The notes beneath the pieces are model-generated. The model searched no databases and was not told where the DNA came from. It worked only from the letters and a program-made list of their open reading frames with translations. Of a stretch of DNA of 11,946 nucleotides, positions 6,311 to 11,318 are shown piece after piece (within the stretch, counting starts at the first letter, position 1; each line of letters begins with the position of its first letter). The DNA is from Palsa-739 sp036512155. GTDB lineage: Bacteria; Actinomycetota; Thermoleophilia; Gaiellales; Gaiellaceae. The position numbers and the translations under genes are program-made. Location of the stretch: the NCBI GenBank assembly GCA_036512155.1, contig DATCBD010000115.1:1-11946 (forward strand), read 5' to 3'.

Positions 6311-7314
6311 CTTTTCTTCGCGCGCGACGGCTGCACGCGCTTCGGCTCGCCCGGCATCTTCGGGAAGTTCGGCGGATACGGCGCCTCGCCCTCGCCCTGC
6401 GCCTCCTCGCGCTCGACCCACTCGAGCAGGACACGCAGGTCGCAGACGGCCTCGTCGATCCCCTTGTGCAGATCGCCGACCTGCGCGAAGCGCGGCGGCA
6501 GCGTGGCGATGGTGAAGTCCTCCATCTCGACGTCGGGCAGCTCGCGCCAACTGACGGGCGCCGACACGGTCGCGTCGGGGCGGCCGCGCACGGAGTAGGC
6601 GGAAAGGATCGTCCGGTCGCGCGCGTTCTGGTTGTAGTCGACGAACACCTTCTCGCCGCGCTCCTCCTTCCACCACGCCGTCGTGACGAGGTCGGGCGCG
6701 CGCCGCTCGATCTCGCGCGCGAACGCAAGCGCGCAGCGGCGCACGACGCGGAACTCCCAGTGCGGCTCGATGCGGCAGTAGACGTGCACACCGCGGTTGC
6801 CGCTCGTCTTCGGCCAGCCGGTGTAGCCGATCTCGTCGAGCACGTCGTGCACGACGGCAGCGACCTGCTTCGCCTCCGCGAAGCCGGTGCCGGGCTGCGG
6901 GTCGATGTCGATGCGCAGCTCGTCCGGCTTCTCGGGATCGCGGCGCCGCGACGGCCACGCGCCGAACTCGAGCGTGGCGAGGTTCGCCGCCCACGCGACA
7001 TGCGCGATCTCGGTGACGCACAGCTCGTCTGCGTGCCGGCCGGACGGGAAAGTCACGCGCGCGGTCTCGATCCAGTCCGGCCGCTTCTCAGGCACGCGCT
7101 TCTGCCAGATCACCTCGCCGCCGACACCCTCCGGCTGGCGCTTCAGCTGGCAGGGACGCTCGTAGAGCGCGCGCACGATCCCGTCGCCGACCGCGACGAA
7201 GTAGTTCACGAGGTCGAGCTTCGTCTCGCCGCGCGCCGGAAAGTACACCTTGTCCGGGTTCGTCACCTTGACGGTGCGGCCCCCGAGCTCGAGCTCGACG
7301 AACGGCGACGGCAT
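6307..7314 (-). CDS. LigD-type primase-polymerase (archaeo-eukaryotic primase fold)
   Basis: A 335-residue stand-alone polymerase of the LigD polymerase-domain / Prim-PolC family, which adds nucleotides (often ribonucleotides) to fill gaps at broken or excised DNA before ligation. The N-terminal block has VTNPDKVYFP, and the catalytic metal site is seen as RIDIDP (Asp136, Asp138) with Asp226 in KVFVDYNQNARDRT; SGNRGVHVY (His177) is the nucleotide-binding signature. About 45 residues after the catalytic domain form a charged, lysine-ending tail. ATG 7314 gives MPSPFVELELGG; an upstream ATG at 7377 would cross into the divergent groES gene and add low-complexity residues. A GATACT box lies 6 nt upstream of 7314. 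With the convergent ligase it makes a split LigD-like module that lacks a phosphoesterase domain. Confidence 0.91.
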   Translation of the reverse strand: MPSPFVELELGGRTVKVTNPDKVYFPARGETKLDLVNYFVAVGDGIVRALYERPCQLKRQPEGVGGEVIWQKRVPEKRPDWIETARVTFPSGRHADELCVTEIAHVAWAANLATLEFGAWPSRRRDPEKPDELRIDIDPQPGTGFAEAKQVAAVVHDVLDEIGYTGWPKTSGNRGVHVYCRIEPHWEFRVVRRCALAFAREIERRAPDLVTTAWWKEERGEKVFVDYNQNARDRTILSAYSVRGRPDATVSAPVSWRELPDVEMEDFTIATLPPRFAQVGDLHKGIDEAVCDLRVLLEWVEREEAQGEGEAPYPPNFPKMPGEPKRVQPSRAKKS

Positions 7315-7320
7315 GGCCGC

Positions 7321-7326
7321 AGTATC
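7321..7326 (-). promoter_or_regulatory. -10 box (GATACT) for the primase-polymerase gene
   Basis: On the minus strand this reads GATACT, four of six bases of the -10 consensus, 6 nt before the ATG at 7314. It physically overlaps the groES -10 box on the other strand by four bases. Confidence 0.45.
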
Positions 7327-7328
7327 GT
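7323..7328 (+). promoter_or_regulatory. -10 box (TATCGT) for the groES-like gene
   Basis: TATCGT is 6 nt before the ATG at 7335, the leaderless arrangement seen elsewhere in this window. It shares bases 7323-7326 with the divergent polymerase -10 box, so both promoters probably cannot be occupied at once. Confidence 0.5.
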
Positions 7329-7334
7329 GAATGC

Positions 7335-7625
7335 ATGCTCGAGGACACGCGCCCGATCCGCCTGACGCTGGAGCCATTGGACGACTTCGTCGTCATCGAG
7401 CAGAGCGACGAGGAGGCGGAGACGCGCGGCGGGCTGATCATCCCCGCGAGCGCGGAGACGCAGTGCCGGAGCGGAATCGTCACCGCCGTCGGCGCCGAGG
7501 CGGACGGCGTCGCGCCTGGCGACAAGGTGCTCTTTCCGGCGGACGGAGGCTACGAGGTGCGCCTCGCCGGGTCGGCGATGCGGGTCATGCGCCGCCGCGA
7601 GCTGATCGCCCGCATCCACGACTAG
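7335..7625 (+). CDS. GroES-like co-chaperonin (Cpn10 family), stand-alone
   Basis: A 96-residue protein with the GroES fold, which normally caps GroEL. The conserved start of the domain is LTLEPLDDFVVI, the mobile loop region is SDEEAETRGGLIIPASAE, and the middle carries SGIVTAVGAEADGVAPGDKVLFPA; the C-terminal strand ends RRRELIARIHD. The roughly 10 residues before the usual start (MLEDTRPIRL) are slightly longer than in standard GroES. No groEL follows: the next genes are tRNA-Ser. It is likely a second, orphan GroES copy that either works with a distant GroEL or has another role. The start is ATG 7335, supported by TATCGT 6 nt upstream. It is divergent from the polymerase gene with 20 bp between start codons. 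Confidence 0.85.
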   Translation: MLEDTRPIRLTLEPLDDFVVIEQSDEEAETRGGLIIPASAETQCRSGIVTAVGAEADGVAPGDKVLFPADGGYEVRLAGSAMRVMRRRELIARIHD

Positions 7626-7630
7626 CTGGG

Positions 7631-7646
7631 TAACCTGTGGCGTCCC
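7631..7646 (+). promoter_or_regulatory. tRNA-Ser cluster promoter and 5' leader
   Basis: TAACCT (7631-7636) is a -10-like box 10 nt before tRNA-Ser(GCU). The bases directly before the tRNA, GGCGTCCC (7639-7646), are identical to those before tRNA-Val at 11239-11246, which also follows a TAAACT box. This suggests a shared tRNA promoter and leader that RNase P would remove. Confidence 0.5.
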
Positions 7647-7737
7647 GGAGAAGTGGCCGAGTGGCTGAAGGCGGCGCCCTGCTAAGGCGTTATGGGGCTG
7701 AATGGCTCCATCGAGGGTTCGAATCCCTCCTTCTCCG
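7647..7737 (+). tRNA. tRNA-Ser(GCU)
   Basis: Acceptor GGAGAAG pairs with CTTCTCC, anticodon stem GCGCC/GGCGT holds the loop CTGCTAA with anticodon GCT, and the variable arm is long. The T arm is GAGGG-TTCGAAT-CCCTC with discriminator G, and CCA is not encoded. It reads AGC and AGU. First of three tRNA-Ser genes, 2 nt before the next. Confidence 0.97.
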
Positions 7738-7739
7738 CT

Positions 7740-7828
7740 GGAGGGGTGGCAGAGCGGTCGAATGCGGCGGTCTCGAAAACCGTTATCCGTCGTTAGGCGG
7801 ATCGAGGGTTCAAATCCCTCCCCCTCCG
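7740..7828 (+). tRNA. tRNA-Ser(CGA)
   Basis: Acceptor GGAGGGG pairs with CCCCTCC, anticodon stem GCGGT/ACCGT encloses CTCGAAA with anticodon CGA, with a long variable arm and T arm GAGGG-TTCAAAT-CCCTC. Discriminator G is followed by CCA at 7829-7831, the only one of the five tRNAs here with a templated CCA. It reads UCG. Confidence 0.97.
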
Positions 7829-7840
7829 CCAGTTTCACAG

Positions 7841-7929
7841 GGAGAGGTGTCCGAGTGGTCTAAGGAGCGCGACTGGAAATCGCGTACGTGCTGAAAGGTG
7901 CGTCGCGGGTTCAAATCCCGCCCTCTCCG
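7841..7929 (+). tRNA. tRNA-Ser(GGA)
   Basis: Acceptor GGAGAGG pairs with CCTCTCC, anticodon stem CGCGA/TCGCG holds CTGGAAA with anticodon GGA, and there is a long variable arm. The T arm is GCGGG-TTCAAAT-CCCGC and the discriminator is G with no CCA. It reads UCC and UCU. It closes the tRNA-Ser cluster. Confidence 0.97.
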
Positions 7930-7940
7930 TCCACGTGAGC

Positions 7941-7965
7941 GGCCGAGCGGCAAAGCCGCTCGGCC
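7941..7965. terminator. Perfect 11-bp hairpin between convergent units, probable bidirectional terminator
   Basis: GGCCGAGCGGC, loop AAA, GCCGCTCGGCC forms an 11-bp perfect stem. It lies 11 nt after tRNA-Ser(GGA) and 26 nt from the convergent cupredoxin stop. There is no U tract on either side, so it would be an I-type hairpin terminator as proposed for actinobacteria, or an RNA end-stabiliser. Confidence 0.65.
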
Positions 7966-7991
7966 TCGTATGCGGCATCGCAAGCGACGCC

Positions 7992-8498
7992 TCAGGTCGC
8001 CGTCAGCTTGGTCACCATGCCGAGCTGGCGGTGACCGGGCACGCTGCAGTACAGCGTGTACGAACCCTTCTTCAGCGTGACAGTGAGCTTCACGGACTTG
8101 CCCGGCGCGATGTTCGCCGTGTGCTTCCCGCCCTGGACGGTCAGGTTGTGCGGGATCTTGCCGGCGTTCTTCACGACGAACGTGACGACGCCGTGGTGAA
8201 CCTTGTGCGTCGAGAGCGTGATCTTGTACTCCACCTCGGTCGCCTTGACGGTGACGCCCGCGACGGTCGTCGACGCGCCCTTCGCTTCGCTCTCGACGCC
8301 GAAGATGACGACGGCGCTGATCATGGACGCGAAGAGGAAGACGCACGCGATGATGAAGACGCTGAGGCCGTTCTTACCCGGGAAGTCGGGCCGGCGGCGC
8401 GGGGCGAGAAACGACGACGTCAGCGCGAACGAGATGAACACGACCGCGACGACGGCGAGCCCGATCTTGTGGCCGGTGGAGAGGGCCGCGAGCAGCAC
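7992..8498 (-). CDS. Membrane-anchored cupredoxin (type 1 copper) protein
   Basis: A 168-residue protein with two N-terminal membrane helices (about residues 10-32 and 44-68) followed by an extracytoplasmic cupredoxin domain. The type 1 copper ligands are all visible: His117 in IPHNLT, then Cys151, His156 and Met161 in YCSVPGHRQLGM, with the exact C-x4-H-x4-M spacing of plastocyanin-like proteins. It probably carries electrons at the outer face of the membrane. The two-helix hairpin plus cupredoxin domain resembles cytochrome oxidase subunit II in topology, but it has a mononuclear type 1 site rather than the two-cysteine CuA site. The GTG start at 8498 is 5 nt after the DUF4349 gene stop, so it is the third gene of the sigma operon; only a weak GGA is seen upstream. 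Confidence 0.87.
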   Translation of the reverse strand: MLLAALSTGHKIGLAVVAVVFISFALTSSFLAPRRRPDFPGKNGLSVFIIACVFLFASMISAVVIFGVESEAKGASTTVAGVTVKATEVEYKITLSTHKVHHGVVTFVVKNAGKIPHNLTVQGGKHTANIAPGKSVKLTVTLKKGSYTLYCSVPGHRQLGMVTKLTAT

Positions 8499-8503
8499 GG
8501 GCG

Positions 8504-9511
8504 CTATTCCATCACAAGGCGTTCGTCCCGGCGACGGCGAGCCTCGCGCAGGCTCCAGAGCAGCGCGGCGACGAGGGCGATCGGGCTGAGGACGATCAGG
8601 GCGTAGAGCACGATCGTCCCTTCGAGGCCGAGGAACCCGACCGCCGAGTGCACCATCCGGCCCAGTCGGCCGCGGTGATGCGGGACCGCGACAACCGCGG
8701 CTTTCGTGCTCAGCGTGAGCGAGATGGTGGCGTTCGTGCCCGCGGCGACCGTCCCGGTGCGCGCGTGCAGACGCTGAGAAAGCGCGCGCTTCGCGTTCGC
8801 GAGCCGGATCTGCAGGATGACCCGCTGCGCATCCGGGAGCGACGTGCTGCGGAGCGCCGCTGTAAGCGCCGTGATCGTGCGCCGCAGCTGCCCGATTTGC
8901 GCCGACTCGAGCTGGAGGTCGTGCTCGAGGTCGGTGACGGACAGGTTCTGCATGACGATCGTGCCGAGCGCCGTCAGGCGCGAGATCGCAGTCCTCACGT
9001 TCTGCGCCGGGACGCGCAGGACGAGAAACGCCGAGCCGCCGGAGCTGAAGTTGACCGACTGTGCGTAGCCGCCGAGCGCAGTCGCGATCTGCGTTCCGCG
9101 GGTCGTCGCGGAGGCAACATCCTTGACGCGGACCTCGAGGGTTGCCTCGGTGCGCTGGAGTCGGGTCGCCGAGCCGGCGACGGAGGGCGGAGCGAGCGCC
9201 GGTGTGCCGGAGGCTGCGCCGATCTGGCCGCTGAGAGCACCGCCCGACCCGCCATGCGTCACGGGCGCAAAGGCCGCGCGCGGCGCGTGATTGAGCCGCA
9301 ACGCCGTCTGCTGCTTCGGCCCGGACGAGACGAGCCCGTGCACGATCGCCGCGGCAACCGCGATGGCAAGCGCGGCAGCGAGGACGAGCACGAGCTTCCT
9401 CGATGGCGATCTCCGCGGCTCGAGCGCGAGCACCTGCGTGCGCAGCGACTGCGGAGCGCGCGGCGCGTGTGCGCGCAGCAGCGTTCCGACGGTCATGTCA
9501 TTCGCGGACAT
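8504..9511 (-). CDS. DUF4349 membrane protein with anti-sigma-like N-terminus
   Basis: A 335-residue protein. Residues 1-38 are a short cytoplasmic segment (TLLRAHAPRAPQSLRTQVLA) like that of many actinobacterial anti-sigma factors but without a zinc-binding HxxxCxxC motif. A membrane helix follows at about 39-60, a Pro/Gly/Ala-rich extracytoplasmic linker at 65-115, and a DUF4349-type domain from about 120 to 270 with a helical middle (LEHDLQLESAQIGQLRR). A second membrane helix lies at 298-320, ending in the basic tail REARRRRDE. The start ATG 9511 overlaps the sigma factor gene by 14 bases and has GAGAGG 7 nt upstream; an in-frame ATG at 9496 is the alternative. By position and layout it is inferred to hold the sigma factor inactive until an envelope signal; that role is not proven for this family. 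Confidence 0.83.
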   Translation of the reverse strand: MSANDMTVGTLLRAHAPRAPQSLRTQVLALEPRRSPSRKLVLVLAAALAIAVAAAIVHGLVSSGPKQQTALRLNHAPRAAFAPVTHGGSGGALSGQIGAASGTPALAPPSVAGSATRLQRTEATLEVRVKDVASATTRGTQIATALGGYAQSVNFSSGGSAFLVLRVPAQNVRTAISRLTALGTIVMQNLSVTDLEHDLQLESAQIGQLRRTITALTAALRSTSLPDAQRVILQIRLANAKRALSQRLHARTGTVAAGTNATISLTLSTKAAVVAVPHHRGRLGRMVHSAVGFLGLEGTIVLYALIVLSPIALVAALLWSLREARRRRDERLVME

Positions 9512-10064
9512 CGCCCAACCTCTCTTCCAGTCGTTTCAGTGCGCGGCTCAGCCGCGTCGAACAGGCCGTCTGGCTGATCCCGAGCACGCGCGCCGCGCTC
9601 GGCCCGTCCAGCTCAAGGAGGACGCGGAGCGCAACGACCTCGCGCTCGGCCGGAGAGAGCTCGCGCAGCGCCTGCTCCATCGGTCCCGGCAGCCCGTCGC
9701 CGAGCTCGTCCACGAGATCCTGTCCTTGCGCATACGTGTCCTCGCGGCGGCGGCGGCGCGCCTCGGCGCGGAACCAGTCGATCGCGACGTTGTGCGCGAT
9801 CTTGCACAGCCAGGTGCGCGGTGAGCTCCGGCGCGGATCGAACCGGCGCCACGTGCGGAACGCCTTCTCGAACGTCTCCGCCGCGAGGTCCTCGGCTGCG
9901 GCGCGGTCGCCCGTGAGGTAGACGAGGTATCCGTACACGGCGTCCAGTTGTTCGGCCACGACCTCGGCGAAGCTCGTCCGGGCGGCAAAAGCCGTCGGAC
10001 CGTCGAGCGAGGTCGAAGCCGCGTTCACGCCCTCTTGTACGGCGCGACGGCGGCCGATCGTCAC
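9498..10064 (-). CDS. ECF-type RNA polymerase sigma factor (sigma-70 family)
   Basis: A 188-residue group 4 sigma factor. Region 2 spans about residues 31-103, with AVYGYLVYLTGDRAAAEDLAAE and the -10-binding segment TWLCKIAHNVAIDWFR. Region 4 spans about 132-182, with LSPAEREVVALRVLLELDG and the helix-turn-helix ARVLGISQTACSTRLSRAL. The start is GTG 10064, 7 nt after a TACCCT -10 box, which gives a short basic leader MTIGRRRAVQ; the open frame continues to 10139 but that would run into the divergent MFS gene. The 3' end overlaps the DUF4349 membrane protein, its likely regulator. The gene may be self-regulated, but no -35/-10 pair typical of ECF promoters was recognised upstream. Confidence 0.9.
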   Translation of the reverse strand: MTIGRRRAVQEGVNAASTSLDGPTAFAARTSFAEVVAEQLDAVYGYLVYLTGDRAAAEDLAAETFEKAFRTWRRFDPRRSSPRTWLCKIAHNVAIDWFRAEARRRRREDTYAQGQDLVDELGDGLPGPMEQALRELSPAEREVVALRVLLELDGPSAARVLGISQTACSTRLSRALKRLEERLGDVRE

Positions 10065-10071
10065 AGGCCGC

Positions 10072-10077
10072 AGGGTA
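10072..10077 (-). promoter_or_regulatory. -10 box (TACCCT) for the sigma factor operon
   Basis: On the minus strand this reads TACCCT, 7 nt before GTG 10064, the same leaderless spacing as in other units. It lies 2 nt from the MFS -10 box on the plus strand. Confidence 0.45.
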
Positions 10078-10079
10078 GA

Positions 10080-10085
10080 TAGCCT
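10080..10085 (+). promoter_or_regulatory. -10 box (TAGCCT) for the MFS transporter
   Basis: TAGCCT lies exactly 7 nt before the ATG at 10093, consistent with a leaderless mRNA. No -35 hexamer is recognisable in the neighbouring sigma gene start. Confidence 0.45.
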
Positions 10086-10092
10086 CGGGCCG

Positions 10093-11256
10093 ATGCGCCG
10101 TCTCGTCTTCCTCTGCGCCGCCCTCGTCTTCGTGGACACGATGCTGTTCGCGGCGCTGACGCCGCTGCTCCCGCACTTCGCCCACGAGTTCGGGCTGTCG
10201 AAGTCGCGCGCGGGTGTCCTCGTCGCCGCCTACGCCGGGGGCGCGCTCGTCGCCGGGCTCGCCGGAGGCATCACGGCCACACGGCTCGGCGCGCGGCGCG
10301 CAGTGTTGATCGGGCTGACGCTCGTCGGGCTCGCAAGCCTCGGCTTCGCGTTCGCCGGCAACTTCTGGTCGCTGTTCGCCGCCCGCCTGCTCCAGGGCGG
10401 CGGCAGCGGCTTCACGTGGGCGGGTGCGTTCGCGTGGCTGCTCGCAGCCGTGCCGCGCGAGCGCCGCGGCCAGATGATGGGCACGGCAATGGGCTCGGCG
10501 ACGTTTGGCGCGATGTTCGGTCCGGTCGTCGGCGCCGCGGCGGCGCTCGCGGGGCGCAGCGTCGTGTTCTCCGTGCTCGCGGCCACCTCGGTCGTCCTCG
10601 GCGTCTGGGCGCTGCGGATCGAGCCGGCTCCGACGGAGCAGCCTTCGCTCGCCGCGGTCAGGCGCGCTCTGAGGAACCCGACGTTCGTGTCTGGGCTAGT
10701 CCTCATGGCGCTCGGGTCGCTCCTGTTCGGCGTCCTCGGCGTGCTCGCGCCGCTCCATCTCGCTGCGGCCGGGTGGGGAGCGGCGGCGATCGGCGGGGTG
10801 TGGCTCACCGCCGCGGCGCTCGAGACGGTCCAGGCGCCGTTCGCCGGCCGGATGAGCGACCGCAGCGGGCCGTTGCGACCGACGCGCGTCGCGCTCGTCG
10901 GCGCTGCAGCGGCGTCGCTCGCGCTCGCACTCGGATCACGGCCTGCTGCGTATGCACCGGTCATCGTCGTCGCGGCACTGTTCTACGGCGTCCTGTTCAC
11001 GACTGCGTTCGCGCTCCTCGCCGACGGCGCCGAGGAGGTCGGCCTCGCGCAGGGGATGGCCTTCGGATTGATGAACGTCGCGTGGGCGGGCGGCGCCGTC
11101 GTCGGGCCGGCAGCGGGAGGAGCCATCGCCGGCGCGACAGGAGACTGGATCCCGTTCGTGCTCGCTGCCGCCGTCTGCGGATGCGTCTTCGGCGTGCTCC
11201 GGCGACACGGAAGCGGGCGCCGCGTCCACGCTAAACTCGGCGTCCCGGGCGCGTAG
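10093..11256 (+). CDS. Major facilitator superfamily transporter
   Basis: A 387-residue inner-membrane transporter with twelve clear hydrophobic segments, six on each side of a central cytoplasmic loop around residues 175-200 (RIEPAPTEQPSLAAVRRAL). The loop after the second helix has an MFS motif A-like sequence, GGITATRLGARRAV, though without the usual acidic residue; the fourth helix starts ARLLQGGGSGF, as in drug and sugar efflux families. The equivalent loop of the second half is FAGRMSDRSGPLRPTR. The substrate cannot be told. ATG 10093 is chosen for its TAGCCT box 7 nt upstream. The gene diverges from the sigma factor with 28 bp between start codons, so the two could be co-regulated. Its TAG stop (11254-11256) lies inside the following tRNA-Val gene. 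Confidence 0.92.
   Translation: MRRLVFLCAALVFVDTMLFAALTPLLPHFAHEFGLSKSRAGVLVAAYAGGALVAGLAGGITATRLGARRAVLIGLTLVGLASLGFAFAGNFWSLFAARLLQGGGSGFTWAGAFAWLLAAVPRERRGQMMGTAMGSATFGAMFGPVVGAAAALAGRSVVFSVLAATSVVLGVWALRIEPAPTEQPSLAAVRRALRNPTFVSGLVLMALGSLLFGVLGVLAPLHLAAAGWGAAAIGGVWLTAAALETVQAPFAGRMSDRSGPLRPTRVALVGAAAASLALALGSRPAAYAPVIVVAALFYGVLFTTAFALLADGAEEVGLAQGMAFGLMNVAWAGGAVVGPAAGGAIAGATGDWIPFVLAAAVCGCVFGVLRRHGSGRRVHAKLGVPGA
11232..11246 (+). promoter_or_regulatory. tRNA-Val promoter and leader inside the MFS gene
   Basis: TAAACT (11232-11237) is a -10-like box 9 nt before tRNA-Val and sits within the last codons of the MFS gene. GGCGTCCC (11239-11246) directly precedes the tRNA and is identical to the leader of tRNA-Ser(GCU). 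Confidence 0.5.
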
Positions 11257-11318
11257 CTCAGCGGGAGAGCACTCGCTTCACACGCGAGGGGTCGCTGGTT
11301 CGATCCCAGCCGCGCCCA
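11247..11318 (+). tRNA. tRNA-Val(CAC)
   Basis: Acceptor GGGCGCG pairs with CGCGCCC, anticodon stem CTCGC/GCGAG encloses TTCACAC with anticodon CAC, and the T arm is GCTGG-TTCGATC-CCAGC with discriminator A. CCA is not encoded. It reads GUG, a major valine codon in high-GC genomes. Its first ten bases overlap the end of the MFS gene. Confidence 0.97.

Noticed and set aside
7315..7377. N-terminal extension of the polymerase to ATG 7377
   Set aside because: It would overlap the start of the divergent groES-like gene and its promoter and adds a low-complexity Gly/Ala/Pro stretch; ATG 7314 has a -10 box at the right distance.
7263..7838. Minus-strand 191-residue ORF across two tRNA-Ser genes and groES
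   Set aside because: It reads antisense through tRNAs (GEGFEPSIRL, GEGGIRTLDGA), a classic artefact, and is a shadow of the groES-like gene.
10065..10139. N-terminal extension of the sigma factor to 10139
   Set aside because: It overlaps the divergent MFS coding region and is a run of basic residues; GTG 10064 fits the leaderless promoter spacing.
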